The notes beneath the pieces are model-generated. The model searched no databases, was not told the DNA's origin, and saw only the letters and a program-made list of their open reading frames with translations. Below are positions 8,454 through 18,305 of a DNA stretch of 64,000 nucleotides, one piece after another (positions within the stretch are counted from its first letter, which is position 1; each line of letters opens with the position of its first letter). The DNA lies in assembly GCF_036860675.1 (NCBI RefSeq), contig NZ_JAYKGK010000002.1, positions 248,001-312,000 on the forward strand, in the 5' to 3' direction. The position numbers were made by a program, and so were the translations under genes. This stretch comes from Rosettibacter primus (GTDB lineage: Bacteria; Bacteroidota; Ignavibacteria; Ignavibacteriales; Melioribacteraceae).

Positions 8454-10247
8454 TTAATCTTCAATTTGAAGTACAGCTAAAAATGCTTCCTGAGGAATTT
8501 CAACATTGCCAACCTGTTTCATTCTTTTTTTCCCTTCCTTCTGTTTTTCCAGTAATTTTCTTTTGCGTGTTACATCCCCGCCATAACATTTTGCAAGAAC
8601 ATTTTTTCTCAAAGGTTTAATATTTGTTCTTGAAATAACTTTGCTGCCAATAGCAGCTTGTATCGCAATTTCAAACATTTGACGTGGTATAAGCTCTTTG
8701 AGTTTTGAACAAATTTTTAGTCCCCAGTTATAAGCTTTTTTTTCATGCACAATAATTGAAAGAGCATCAACTTTTTCGCCATTTAGCAATATATCGAGTT
8801 TGACTAAATCAGATTGTCTATAACCTATTAACTCATAATCAAAAGAAGCATAACCGCGAGATATTGACTTTAATTTATCATAAAAATCAAAAATAATTTC
8901 TGAAAGAGGGAACTCAAATGACAAATCTGCTCGCTTTGGGTCGATATAAGTAGTATTCAAATAAACTCCTCTTTTTTCAATTGCAAGCTGCATTAAGTTA
9001 CCAATATATTCACTTGGAGTAACAATTTGAGCTTTAACATAAGGCTCTTCAATGTGTTCTATTTCTCCCTGTGGTGGCATTTCGGCAGGATTATCAACAA
9101 TTACTTTTTCACCATTTCTTTTATAAACCCAGTATTCAACATTTGGTAAAGTTGTTACAATGGACTGATTAAATTCTCTTTCAAGTCTTTCCTGTACAAT
9201 TTCCATATGAAGCATTCCCAGAAATCCACATCTAAATCCAAAACCAAGGGCAGCAGAAGTTTCTGGAGTAAATGTAATTGATGAATCATTAAGTCTGTAT
9301 TTTTCAAGAGCATCTCTTAAACTTTCATAATCGTCTGAATTTGTAGGATATAAACCACTAAAGACCATTGGCTTAATTTCTTTATAACCAGGCAATGGTT
9401 TTTCTGCACCATTCTTAACATGAGTAATTGTATCACCAACTTTTGTATCTCGCAATTCTTTAACTCCAGCAATTAAATATCCTACATTGCCGGTTCTAAG
9501 TTCTCCTGTTCTAATTCTATTTAATCGAAGTATGCCAATTTCTTCAGCAATATATTTTTTGCCGTTTGCAAAAAAAGTAATTTCATCACGTTCTTTTATT
9601 ATTCCATTGAATACACGGATATAAGCAACTGCACCTCGATAAGAATCAAATACAGAATCAAATATCAGAGCTTGAAGTGGTGCATCTTCTGAACCACTTG
9701 GCGGCGGAATTCTTTTAACTATCGCTTCAAGAATTTTATCTATTCCAATTCTTGTTTTTGCACTTGCTAAAATAATTTCTTCTTCCTTACAACCAATTAA
9801 ATCAATAATCTGTTGCTTTACAGTATCAATCATTGCACTCGGTAAATCAATCTTATTGATGACAGGGATTATTTCCAAACCTGCATCAACTGCCATATAA
9901 AGATTTGAAATAGTTTGAGCTTCAACACCTTGGGCAGCATCAACTACAAGAATTGCACCTTCGCAGGCAGCAAGTGAGCGTGAAACTTCATAAGAAAAGT
10001 CTACATGTCCAGGGGTATCGATTAAATTTAATATGTAAGTTTGCCCATCCTGAGCATTATATTCCATCTGTATAGCATGAGACTTAATAGTTATCCCACG
10101 CTCTCTTTCAAGGTCAAGGCTATCAAGAAGCTGCTCTTTTGCTTCGCGCTCTGATACTGTATGAGTAAATTCTAATAAACCATCTGCTAATGTTGACTTG
10201 CCATGATCTATGTGAGCAATTATGCAGAAATTGCGAATGTTTTGCAT
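8454..10247 (-). CDS. lepA: Elongation factor 4 (LepA)
   Basis: Ribosome-associated translational GTPase thought to help with stalled or mis-translocated ribosomes and with 30S assembly. The ATG giving MQNIRNFC is chosen over a TTG two codons upstream because family members begin this way; the product is 597 residues. G1 is AHIDHGKST, G3 is DTPGH and G4 is NKID. The LepA-specific C-terminus has CYGGDVTRKRKLLEKQK and ends with the usual AFLAVL block. First gene of the lepA-lepB operon, with a good promoter just upstream and a very short leader. Confidence 0.97.
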   Translation of the reverse strand: MQNIRNFCIIAHIDHGKSTLADGLLEFTHTVSEREAKEQLLDSLDLERERGITIKSHAIQMEYNAQDGQTYILNLIDTPGHVDFSYEVSRSLAACEGAILVVDAAQGVEAQTISNLYMAVDAGLEIIPVINKIDLPSAMIDTVKQQIIDLIGCKEEEIILASAKTRIGIDKILEAIVKRIPPPSGSEDAPLQALIFDSVFDSYRGAVAYIRVFNGIIKERDEITFFANGKKYIAEEIGILRLNRIRTGELRTGNVGYLIAGVKELRDTKVGDTITHVKNGAEKPLPGYKEIKPMVFSGLYPTNSDDYESLRDALEKYRLNDSSITFTPETSAALGFGFRCGFLGMLHMEIVQERLEREFNQSIVTTLPNVEYWVYKRNGEKVIVDNPAEMPPQGEIEHIEEPYVKAQIVTPSEYIGNLMQLAIEKRGVYLNTTYIDPKRADLSFEFPLSEIIFDFYDKLKSISRGYASFDYELIGYRQSDLVKLDILLNGEKVDALSIIVHEKKAYNWGLKICSKLKELIPRQMFEIAIQAAIGSKVISRTNIKPLRKNVLAKCYGGDVTRKRKLLEKQKEGKKRMKQVGNVEIPQEAFLAVLQIED

Positions 10248-10270
10248 ACTCAATTAAAAATTTAGTGGCA

Positions 10271-10299
10271 AATATATAAAGAAGGTAAAGGATTTACAA
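10271..10299 (-). promoter_or_regulatory. Sigma-70-type promoter for lepA
   Basis: On the minus strand TTGTAA and TATATT are separated by exactly 17 bases. The predicted start of transcription lies only about 15-20 bases before the lepA ATG. Confidence 0.5.
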
Positions 10300-10374
10300 T
10301 TTAAACAAAGTGACAGATAAATATTCTTAATTAGGCATTATAAAGATTCATTATCATTTCTTGTTTTACTAATT

Positions 10375-10403
10375 TTGTAAATGATTAATTAATGATGTAA
10401 TTA
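10375..10403 (+). promoter_or_regulatory. Possible promoter for the beta-propeller protein gene
   Basis: TTGTAA and TAATTA are 17 bases apart. The -10 box ends four bases before the ATG, so the transcript would have almost no leader; no Shine-Dalgarno is visible either. Confidence 0.35.
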
Positions 10404-10407
10404 TAAT

Positions 10408-12216
10408 ATGAAAAAACTATTTATAATTTTATGCTTGATTTATAGCATAAGTTTTGCTCAAAGAGTTAACTTTGCTTTTTTCTCAGCTCCATTAATTGAT
10501 AAAAGCGGAAATAATTCAATTTTCGATTCTACCATATCAAAGATTAATAAAATTGAAAATCTTGATTTCTTAATTATCGCTGGAAATTTAACTTTATCCG
10601 GCTCTGAAAAAGAATTTTTAATACTTAAATCCTTGCTTAATAAACTTGAAAAACCTTATTTCCTTTTACCTGCTTTGAATGATATTAAGGATGCAAAAGG
10701 CTGGACATATTTTCAGGATAATTACGATGATAAATTTGCAATACGATTCAATAACAAAATCTTTATAGGATTAAGTCCCATTATTCCTTTAACGAATTAT
10801 TATCATTACATTACAGAAAATATCAACTGGTTAAATGAAACTTTAGATACACTAAAATTAAGTGATGAAATTTATTTTTTCTCCCCCGTTCAATTTGATG
10901 TTAAAGTAGACAACTGGAAAACTTTGCTTACCAATTTATCGGGAAAGAATTTAAAGTTGATGATAAATGGGAATGCCACAAAGACAGAATTAAGAAATTT
11001 ACATGGTTATTCTATACTCGATGTCCAATCATCACAACACACAAATAAAAAAATTTTTGATTTTGTCCTTATAGAAATTTCAGATGACTCGGTAAAAATT
11101 TTTGATAATACAAAAAAAATCATTACTGCTTTTGATAAAACAATCGATATCCCAAAAGAAAAAATTGATATCGATAAACTACAAGCAATTAATTCTGATA
11201 TTTTGCTTAGCATTAATTTAAACTCAACAATGTTAAAATCGTGCAGTTACTGGAACAATAAAATTTATACTTTTGATTATTCTGGTTTAATCAGCTGTAT
11301 TGATACTACTGGCAAAGTAAAATGGGAATTTGATGCAAATGGAAATATTATTGGAAAACCAATAATTGCAGATATGATGATTGCAACTGCAACTTTTCAG
11401 GGAGATTTAATTTCATTAAGTGCAATTTCCGGCGAACAATTTCAATCGATTGGTTTCGAAGACTACATAACTACAGATTTACTTGCTATTAATTACAACG
11501 GCGATAAAGAATTAATGATTCCAAAACTTTCACAATCAACCACAGCAGTAGTTTTTGGCACTTCAAGTGGAAAAGTTTATTGTTACGATTTAGAAACTCT
11601 CCAAGAATATTGGTCAAATAACTACTGCAAAGAAATGATAAGCTCTAATTTATTGTATGTAGATAATAAAATTTTTTATACAAGTCGAGATGGCTTTCTT
11701 TATTGCATCGATGCTCGAAATGGAATTACAATATGGAGATGGAAAGAAAAAGCAAATACAGACCTTTCTTATTCTCAATTATTAAGTGATGGGAAAAAAG
11801 TTTTTGTTATTTCTCAGGAAGGTATACTTTATGCTGTTAATTTATTGTTGGGTAAGCTTGACTGGAAAATTAACAATCAGTTTTTTCAGAACTTTGGTTT
11901 ATCTGAAAACAAAAAAATGATTTTTGCAGAATCACAAAACAATGAATTTATGATAATTTCTGCTGATAAAGGAAAAATCGAAAGAAAAATTAAAACTGAT
12001 ATAAACTTTTTGAATTCTTTCTCTACTCCTGTTGAAATTGATAATAAAATATTCTGGAGCGGAAATGGATTTATTAATTATTTCGATTCAAAATTCAATT
12101 CAGTAAAAAATTTATATTTAGGCACTGCGCCAATTCATCCAGTAGAAAAAATATCTTCAAATAAATATTTGACATCAAATATTGATGGAACAATTGTAAT
12201 ATTTAAAACGAGGTAA
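10408..12216 (+). CDS. Exported degenerate phosphoesterase fused to a PQQ-like beta-propeller
   Basis: A 602-residue protein with a signal peptide (1-17, ending SFAQ). Residues about 20-240 have the layout of a calcineurin-type metallophosphoesterase, but the metal-binding motifs are degenerate: LIIAGNLT stands where GDxxD is expected and PALND where GNHD is expected. Residues about 265-600 are repeated propeller blades with the YCxD...G...W pattern (GLISCIDTTGKVKWEF, GKVYCYDLETL, GFLYCIDARNGITIW, GILYAVNLLLGKLDW), as in PQQ-like/BamB-type propellers. Likely periplasmic or surface-located and probably a binding rather than enzymatic protein. Three bases separate it from the HAD gene downstream. 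Confidence 0.8.
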   Translation: MKKLFIILCLIYSISFAQRVNFAFFSAPLIDKSGNNSIFDSTISKINKIENLDFLIIAGNLTLSGSEKEFLILKSLLNKLEKPYFLLPALNDIKDAKGWTYFQDNYDDKFAIRFNNKIFIGLSPIIPLTNYYHYITENINWLNETLDTLKLSDEIYFFSPVQFDVKVDNWKTLLTNLSGKNLKLMINGNATKTELRNLHGYSILDVQSSQHTNKKIFDFVLIEISDDSVKIFDNTKKIITAFDKTIDIPKEKIDIDKLQAINSDILLSINLNSTMLKSCSYWNNKIYTFDYSGLISCIDTTGKVKWEFDANGNIIGKPIIADMMIATATFQGDLISLSAISGEQFQSIGFEDYITTDLLAINYNGDKELMIPKLSQSTTAVVFGTSSGKVYCYDLETLQEYWSNNYCKEMISSNLLYVDNKIFYTSRDGFLYCIDARNGITIWRWKEKANTDLSYSQLLSDGKKVFVISQEGILYAVNLLLGKLDWKINNQFFQNFGLSENKKMIFAESQNNEFMIISADKGKIERKIKTDINFLNSFSTPVEIDNKIFWSGNGFINYFDSKFNSVKNLYLGTAPIHPVEKISSNKYLTSNIDGTIVIFKTR

Positions 12217-12219
12217 AAA

Positions 12220-12870
12220 TTGAAAAACTTTGAAGGAATAATATTCGATATTGATGGAACACTAGCATCCACACACGATTTGATATTTGAAAGTTTTAAT
12301 CATGTAATAAAAAAATATCACAACAAAAGATTAACTACTGAAGAAATTATTGCGTTGTTTGGACCGACTGAAGATGTAATTTTAAAAGAATGGATGAAAG
12401 ATAATTATGAAAAAGCCAGAAAAGATTATTACGATTTTTATGAATCCCAGCATGAAGAAATGGCAGATATTTTTCCTGGATTAGAAGAAATAATAAAGTT
12501 AATAAAAAGCAAAAAAATTCCACTTGGAATTTTTACCGGAAAAGGAAGAGATACTTCGATAATAACATTAAAAGCAATTAAACTTCATGATTATTTTGAT
12601 TTAATTGTTACGGGAGATGATGTTAAAGAACACAAACCTGCCCCCGAAGGAATAATAAAATTTTTGAACGTATTTAATCTTAAACCAGAAAATGTTTTGA
12701 TGGTTGGCGATACCAATACGGATGTTATTGCATCGAGAAATGCTGGAATAAAATGTGCTCTTGTGCTATGGGATGAATTTTCAAGAAGTAAATACTCAAA
12801 TGCAGAAGCCGATTTTATTTTTTATTCTGTAGAGGAATTTAAAAAGTTCATTGAAGAAAATATTCAATAA
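12220..12870 (+). CDS. HAD-superfamily phosphatase (phosphoglycolate phosphatase-like)
   Basis: A 216-residue HAD subfamily IA hydrolase. Motif I is FDIDGT with nucleophile Asp10 and acid Asp12; motif II is IFTGKG; motif III is the Lys of HKPAPEG; motif IV is MVGDTNTD. The helical cap between motifs I and II resembles Gph/PpaX-type phosphatases, but the substrate is not certain. The start codon is TTG; the GAGG of its ribosome-binding site abuts the upstream stop codon, so it is probably coupled to the propeller gene. Cytoplasmic. Confidence 0.88.
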   Translation: MKNFEGIIFDIDGTLASTHDLIFESFNHVIKKYHNKRLTTEEIIALFGPTEDVILKEWMKDNYEKARKDYYDFYESQHEEMADIFPGLEEIIKLIKSKKIPLGIFTGKGRDTSIITLKAIKLHDYFDLIVTGDDVKEHKPAPEGIIKFLNVFNLKPENVLMVGDTNTDVIASRNAGIKCALVLWDEFSRSKYSNAEADFIFYSVEEFKKFIEENIQ

Positions 12871-12880
12871 TAAACCAATT

Positions 12881-14224
12881 CTAAATCCCAACTGGATAAA
12901 TGAACGATAATCTTGGTTCTATTTTCTTTTGTGGTTTATATCCAATTATGTTATCAGTTTTATCTCTCAACGGTGTGTAAGTCCATGAATAAACTACAGA
13001 TAACAGAAAGTATTTTTGAATTTTATAACCAAATTCTGCAAAGAGATAAGAACGATTATCCATTTTAAAAATATCAGCAAAATTTTTTATCTGCATTTTA
13101 TCATAACCTGCACGAAATAGATATGGCAAATTTTCTAAATCTATGATTGTCCAAAGATGAAGTATTCCGCTTTCCGGCATTTTATCCAGTTTTTGAAAAC
13201 TGCCAAGAATATTATAAGCTCCCAAAAAATTAAGAAGCAGTTCTCCAAAGTAACCGTTACCTTCATTTGCAGATTTTAGTTTTTGAATTTTACTAATTAC
13301 AATTCCAGTTGATTTATCAATTCTAAATCTTTCAATTTCATATAGAGAATTGAAGTATGAAGGTAAATACATTTTACCATTGAATCTTCTTTCTAATTTT
13401 GCTTTCAATGAAATTAAACTCAATCCTTTAAAATCAGCAATTAAACCCAGAGCTGAACCACTTCCAAATTTTATAATTTTTGAATGGTCAAAGTAAACAT
13501 CGAAATCAAGTAAGTTTGTTCTTAACAAAGGAAGTCCTACATCCAGTCCTACAATTGTTATTTTTCCTTCATCAATCAATGGTAGAAAAGTATTATTGTA
13601 AGAATTATAATCGCCTGCAATTATTCCGCTCTTTTCATCTGAATCCGTAGTTAATGTTGCACCAAGTTCAAGATTTCCAAGTATAGGAACAGATGATAAT
13701 TCTGTAAATCGAATTGGTCTAATGTAACCTCTTAATCCCATAACGCCTGATTGGCCAAAATTTCCATAGACAGATTCAAATCCGAAATTATTAAAATCAA
13801 TATCGAACTCAGTTCCAATTTTTCTTGTGTCAAAAGCTGGACTATTGTTGTAGAGATACATTATGCTTCCATGTCCCAATGTTGCATAATCGAGAGCACC
13901 AATTCTAAAATAAAGAGGGTCATGTTTTTTACCATATCGTATATAACGAATTATGCTCAGATAATCTGAAAACTCGTTAAAATTTTCTTTGCGAATTTTT
14001 CCTTCAGGTGTAAACTCTAAATTCAAATCCAACCCAATTCCAACTTTTGAGAACTGAATTTCTGGAAAAATGCGAAATGCATAGTGAGGTCTTCCATCTA
14101 TCCATGTCAAACCAAAGCTTCCTCCAAGCATTGCTTCGTTTTGATTTAATCGTTCAAACTGACAATGAACAATATCAGGTAAAAACAAAAAAATCATTAT
14201 GAGTAATTTGTAATTATTTTTCAT
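12881..14224 (-). CDS. Putative outer-membrane beta-barrel protein
   Basis: A 447-residue protein with a signal peptide (about 1-21, ending DIVHCQ; the His before Cys argues against a lipobox). The rest is rich in alternating aromatic and polar residues with many Gly and Asn, the look of a transmembrane beta-barrel, for example FRIFPEIQFSKVGIGLDLNL. Its C-terminus ends LSFIYPVGI. No family is recognised with confidence. It is convergent with the HAD gene (ten bases apart) and lies 47 bases downstream of the EnvC-like gene, so it could be read from the envelope operon. Confidence 0.7.
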   Translation of the reverse strand: MKNNYKLLIMIFLFLPDIVHCQFERLNQNEAMLGGSFGLTWIDGRPHYAFRIFPEIQFSKVGIGLDLNLEFTPEGKIRKENFNEFSDYLSIIRYIRYGKKHDPLYFRIGALDYATLGHGSIMYLYNNSPAFDTRKIGTEFDIDFNNFGFESVYGNFGQSGVMGLRGYIRPIRFTELSSVPILGNLELGATLTTDSDEKSGIIAGDYNSYNNTFLPLIDEGKITIVGLDVGLPLLRTNLLDFDVYFDHSKIIKFGSGSALGLIADFKGLSLISLKAKLERRFNGKMYLPSYFNSLYEIERFRIDKSTGIVISKIQKLKSANEGNGYFGELLLNFLGAYNILGSFQKLDKMPESGILHLWTIIDLENLPYLFRAGYDKMQIKNFADIFKMDNRSYLFAEFGYKIQKYFLLSVVYSWTYTPLRDKTDNIIGYKPQKKIEPRLSFIYPVGI

Positions 14225-14271
14225 AAACTCTCATGAGATTTGTTGTTGAAATTATATTTTTGAATCAGCTA

Positions 14272-15480
14272 TCATCTTTTAGCAAGCCACAGTTCTGGAT
14301 TTTGATAATTTCTTTCATTCCATATTTCGAAATGTAAAATGTTTCCTTCAAGACTTTCGCTTACTCTGCCGATTACAGTTCCAGCTTTAATTATATCCCC
14401 TTCTTTAACTTTAATATCTCCAACATGTCCATACACAGTACGATATTCATTATTGTGAGTTAAAATAATTACGCTTCCATAACCTGGAATCCATTCTATC
14501 GTAGAAACTATTCCCTCGGCAACAGCAATAATTTCCTGCTGAGATTTTGTTGCAATATCTACTCCATAATTCAAAGTAATTGTATTTAATTTCTCATTTT
14601 TATTTTCCCCAAATTTCCGTGCTATTTTGCCTGCTTTAACAGGCCACAACAACTTCCCTTTCAATCTATCAAAATTTTCAAACTTGGTGTAATCAAGAAC
14701 AGGTTTAACAACTTTATTCTTTGTTCTTTCCTCAAGCTGCTTGGCTTTGTTTATTCTTTCTTTTTCAATCAAGTTGAAAATTAAATTCTTAATTTCAATC
14801 TCAGCTTTTCTTTTCGAGTCGATTTCTTCTTCTATAATTTTCTTATCCCTTCTTAATGAAACAATCAATTGTTTCCGCTCTGCTTGCAGCAATGCAAGTT
14901 TTTTCTGTTCTTCAAGTTTTTGTGAAACAAGCATTTCTTTCTGTTCTTTTTCATGCTGAAGCTGATTTTTATATTTTGCTAAATTCGTTTTACTCAATGA
15001 AAGCAGTTTTAAATCTTTTTCATTTTGTTCTGTAATGAATTTCAAATATTTGTATCTCTTAAGCATCTCTCCAATTGAACTTGACCCAATTAAATATTTC
15101 AATGTAGAAGTGTTTCTGTTTTTATAAACCCAAACTATATAACGTGAATATTTTTGCTTGAGGAGAGAAATCTTATTTTCAATTTCTGCTATCTTTTCTT
15201 CTGTTTTTTGAATTTCTGCTGACTTCAGATTTTCTTCGGCTATAAGATTATTTATAAATTTCTGTATTAACAAACTTTGTCTGCTGCTTCTCTCTAAAAA
15301 TTCAAGACTTTCCTTTTCTTTTTTTGATTTATTACTTAATTCTTTTTCTAATAATTCAATTTCTTTCTTAATCTGTTCGAGTTGTTTGTTCCTAATAGAA
15401 ATGCTGTCCTTCTTTTGAGAAAATGAAAGGCATGATAGCAAAAGAATGACAAAAATTATTTTAATAAATTGTTTTACCAT
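14272..15480 (-). CDS. EnvC-like murein hydrolase activator (LytM/M23 fold, degenerate site)
   Basis: A 402-residue exported protein: signal peptide (1-21), a long coiled coil (about 25-250), then a LytM/M23 domain (about 275-402). Zinc peptidases of this fold use H-x3-D and HxH. Here the first His is Asn304 (NYGVD, Asp308 kept), the first His of HxH is Ile381 (ILHFEIW, His383 kept), and His352 of YGH remains. With two ligands missing it is more likely an amidase activator like EnvC than an active endopeptidase, acting in the periplasm at cell separation. It overlaps the DUF4292 gene by seven bases. Confidence 0.88.
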   Translation of the reverse strand: MVKQFIKIIFVILLLSCLSFSQKKDSISIRNKQLEQIKKEIELLEKELSNKSKKEKESLEFLERSSRQSLLIQKFINNLIAEENLKSAEIQKTEEKIAEIENKISLLKQKYSRYIVWVYKNRNTSTLKYLIGSSSIGEMLKRYKYLKFITEQNEKDLKLLSLSKTNLAKYKNQLQHEKEQKEMLVSQKLEEQKKLALLQAERKQLIVSLRRDKKIIEEEIDSKRKAEIEIKNLIFNLIEKERINKAKQLEERTKNKVVKPVLDYTKFENFDRLKGKLLWPVKAGKIARKFGENKNEKLNTITLNYGVDIATKSQQEIIAVAEGIVSTIEWIPGYGSVIILTHNNEYRTVYGHVGDIKVKEGDIIKAGTVIGRVSESLEGNILHFEIWNERNYQNPELWLAKR

Positions 15481-16256
15481 TCTAAAATTTTTGCGTCATC
15501 GGGTATTTCTATATATAAATTTGGCAGTTCTTTATTAACATTTATGTTTCTGTATTCAATTTTGAGCTGTTGATTGTTTCTAAAGTCATTTATTCTTATT
15601 TCATATGGGACAGGGACATTATCAAACATTTTAAAATTAGAAAATCTCCCTTCGAGCAATTTTTCTCCATTAAGATTTTGTATAATACTTTCTGAAATTG
15701 AAAGGTCATCTGCTTTAACAAGATAAACTTTCTCCAATGAATTAACTGAATCAACATAAGTTAATTTGTAAAACTTATTTTCATATTCAAATTTATCAGG
15801 TTCCTTTCTCAACTTATCGGTTAAATTTACAGAACCAGTTAATGCATCAATTACATCACTCAAGGATAAGTTTACTTTTAAGATTTTCTGCAAAACATCA
15901 TCTCTTAAATTCCCCTTATAAATTTTGTTATTAATTACATCATAAAACAAAAAACCATTAGAAGAAATTACAGCTTGTGCAAGTTCAATTCCAAAAGGGC
16001 CAAAAAAATCAACTCTCAGGGAATCAGGCTTTTTTAAATTTACTTCGAAATTACTTTTTGCATTTAATTCTTTATTCTGAACATTTATAATACCACTGCC
16101 TGCAAAGCTTTTTATTTTTCTACGATTGGCTTCTAATTTTATTACCAGTCTGTCAGGAGAAATAAGCAGTTCTTTCTCAATTGTTTTAGTTGGAGCACAT
16201 GCTGACAATATTGATAATATTATTAAAAGAAGTAAATAAAAATATTTCCTTTTCAC
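15474..16256 (-). CDS. DUF4292 outer-membrane lipoprotein
   Basis: A 260-residue lipoprotein with an N-terminal signal and lipobox LSAC (Cys20). The body matches the DUF4292/LolB-like pattern: an early SFAGSGIINVQN segment, then KKPDSLRVDFFGPFG and a long beta-rich half-barrel that may bind lipid. The start codon is GTG, placed by an AGGTGA ribosome-binding site. It overlaps the TPR gene upstream by four bases (GTGA) and the EnvC-like gene downstream by seven. This order is recurrent in Bacteroidetes/Chlorobi genomes and suggests a joint role in envelope assembly; the exact function is not known. Confidence 0.85.
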   Translation of the reverse strand: MKRKYFYLLLLIILSILSACAPTKTIEKELLISPDRLVIKLEANRRKIKSFAGSGIINVQNKELNAKSNFEVNLKKPDSLRVDFFGPFGIELAQAVISSNGFLFYDVINNKIYKGNLRDDVLQKILKVNLSLSDVIDALTGSVNLTDKLRKEPDKFEYENKFYKLTYVDSVNSLEKVYLVKADDLSISESIIQNLNGEKLLEGRFSNFKMFDNVPVPYEIRINDFRNNQQLKIEYRNINVNKELPNLYIEIPDDAKILEW

Positions 16257-18043
16257 AATTCACCTTTTTCTAATTTTTGAATAATTTTTTCATTTGATGG
16301 TTCAAGTTCAAGTGCTTTTTTCCAGAGTTCTTTTGCTTTTTCTTTATTACCAAGTTTAAAATAAACATCACCAAGATGGTCTGTTATAGTAGCACTTTTT
16401 GAATCCTGTTTGATAGAATCTTCAATATATTTTTTTGCTGTTTTATAATCTCCGAGTTGATAATAAATCCACCCTATTGTATCAAGATAGGAAGCATTCT
16501 TTGGCTCTTTTTCAACTGCTTTTTTCGACATTCTTAATGCCTCTTCCAATTTAATTCCTCTTTCAGCAAGAGAATATGCATAATTGTTCAATATCAATGC
16601 ATTTGTCGAATCAATTTTCAGTGCTTCGTTATAAAGAGAATCTGATTTTTCAAAATTTTTTTGAGAATCATATATCAAAGCAGCCATGCCAATTATGTCA
16701 ATATTTTTGGGGTCAATTGATAAAGCTTTATTAAGAATTTTTAGAGCCCCATTTTCATCTTTTAATTGATTGAGAGTATAACCATATGCTGTTAAAGATG
16801 TAATATCATCTGGATTAATATTTACTGCACGTTCGAGATAAATTTTTGCTTTTTGATGTTGATTATTTTGTGATAATGATAATCCGTATATCAAATTAAT
16901 TGCAAAGTCATTTGGAAATTTTTCAACAGCCTCAGAGAGCAAAGAAATTACATCTGAGTATTTTCGTTTATCGAATAATAGTCCTCCTAATCTAATCCAC
17001 AATTGCGAATTCCATTCTGCAAGTGATGCAGCTTTCTTAAAATACTCAATAGCTGATGAATCATTCTTTAACTTAATTTCGATTTCACCAAGAGAAGCAT
17101 TTATCTGCCAATCAGTAGAATCAATGTTTAATTTTTCAAAAAACTTTTTTGCTGTAAAAAGATTAGTTGAATCTTTTTCTGAAGCCATCATAAATAAAGA
17201 TGCAATTCTGAGTTTTGTGTTAAAATCGCTTTCTTTATTTTCAAAAATTTTTTCATATACTAAAGCTGCATCATTCCACCTATCCTGTTGAATAAATATA
17301 TTCCCCTTAAGTTCAAGAAGACCAATTTCATCAGGATAACTTATTAAAGATTCATCGCAGGTTTTTAATGCCTTATCATAATTTTTTGTTTTAATGTAAG
17401 CATCAATCAATAACTTCTGCAATTCCAAATCCGAAGGATTAAGTTTGACTAACTCTTCAAGCATGCTAATGGACTCTTCAATATTGCCAAGTCTCTCATT
17501 TAACTCAATCATATTAATCAGCACATTCCACTCAGGTCCTATCATATCAATAAGCTTTTTATAAATCGTGAGTGCATACTTTGGTCTATTTTTCTCATAA
17601 AGCTGCGCAAGTTGAAAATAAGCTTTTGCGTCAGTTGAATCCAGTGAAATTATTTTTTCATAAACCGATATCGAAGAATCTTCAAGATGAGAGGAATTAT
17701 AAACAGAAGCAAGAAGGAAAAGAAATTCTTTATTATCAGGTTCAAGCAGAGCTGCTTTTCTTGCATGCTGTAATGCAAGTGCTAATTTATTAATTCTGTA
17801 ATAATTTTTTGCGAGTGCATAGTGTATTCCGGGTTTATCAGCATAATTTAATGCTGCAGAATATTCATTAATTGCTTCCTGTATATTCCCTTTTATCTCC
17901 TGAATAGAACCATTAATAAATTTTTCTACAGCTAATTTTTCATAATCAACTTTAATGGAAGAAGCTGGTAAAGGCTTTTTAATTATATCAGAAGAACAAC
18001 TTAAAAATACGAGTAAGCTCAATAAGGAAAATAAATATTTCAT
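16253..18043 (-). CDS. TPR-repeat lipoprotein
   Basis: A 596-residue protein starting at the ATG of MKYLFSLL; an in-frame ATG three codons upstream has no better ribosome-binding site. Lipobox FLSC places the lipid on Cys16. From about residue 40 to the C-terminus it is a continuous array of tetratricopeptide repeats; clear examples are the units with LNNYAYSLAERG, YLDTIGWIYYQLGDY and ITDHLGDVYFKLGNK. Such lipoproteins act as scaffolds in the periplasm or on the outer membrane. First gene of the envelope operon with DUF4292 and the EnvC-like protein. Confidence 0.88.
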   Translation of the reverse strand: MKYLFSLLSLLVFLSCSSDIIKKPLPASSIKVDYEKLAVEKFINGSIQEIKGNIQEAINEYSAALNYADKPGIHYALAKNYYRINKLALALQHARKAALLEPDNKEFLFLLASVYNSSHLEDSSISVYEKIISLDSTDAKAYFQLAQLYEKNRPKYALTIYKKLIDMIGPEWNVLINMIELNERLGNIEESISMLEELVKLNPSDLELQKLLIDAYIKTKNYDKALKTCDESLISYPDEIGLLELKGNIFIQQDRWNDAALVYEKIFENKESDFNTKLRIASLFMMASEKDSTNLFTAKKFFEKLNIDSTDWQINASLGEIEIKLKNDSSAIEYFKKAASLAEWNSQLWIRLGGLLFDKRKYSDVISLLSEAVEKFPNDFAINLIYGLSLSQNNQHQKAKIYLERAVNINPDDITSLTAYGYTLNQLKDENGALKILNKALSIDPKNIDIIGMAALIYDSQKNFEKSDSLYNEALKIDSTNALILNNYAYSLAERGIKLEEALRMSKKAVEKEPKNASYLDTIGWIYYQLGDYKTAKKYIEDSIKQDSKSATITDHLGDVYFKLGNKEKAKELWKKALELEPSNEKIIQKLEKGEL

Positions 18044-18066
18044 AATCACCATTTAATTTTATTCAA

Positions 18067-18095
18067 AATATAGTTTATCAAGTATTGATTAACAA
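18067..18095 (-). promoter_or_regulatory. Sigma-70-type promoter for the TPR/DUF4292/EnvC operon
   Basis: On the minus strand TTGTTA and TATATT are separated by 17 bases, roughly 20 bases upstream of the TPR gene start. Confidence 0.45.
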
Positions 18096-18305
18096 GTAAG
18101 TTAGATAGAAACATATCGAAATTAATAAAAACCAAGATGTAATTGTAAGAAAGAAAAGTTCTACAAGATTCTATATATGCTTAAAATAAAATGCAAATGA
18201 ATTATACTAAAATTCAACAACCATGATTTTAAATAATCACCAAATAAAATTTTATACTTTTCGATTTTATTTTCATATTATTAAAAATCATAGATAGATG
18301 TGAGC

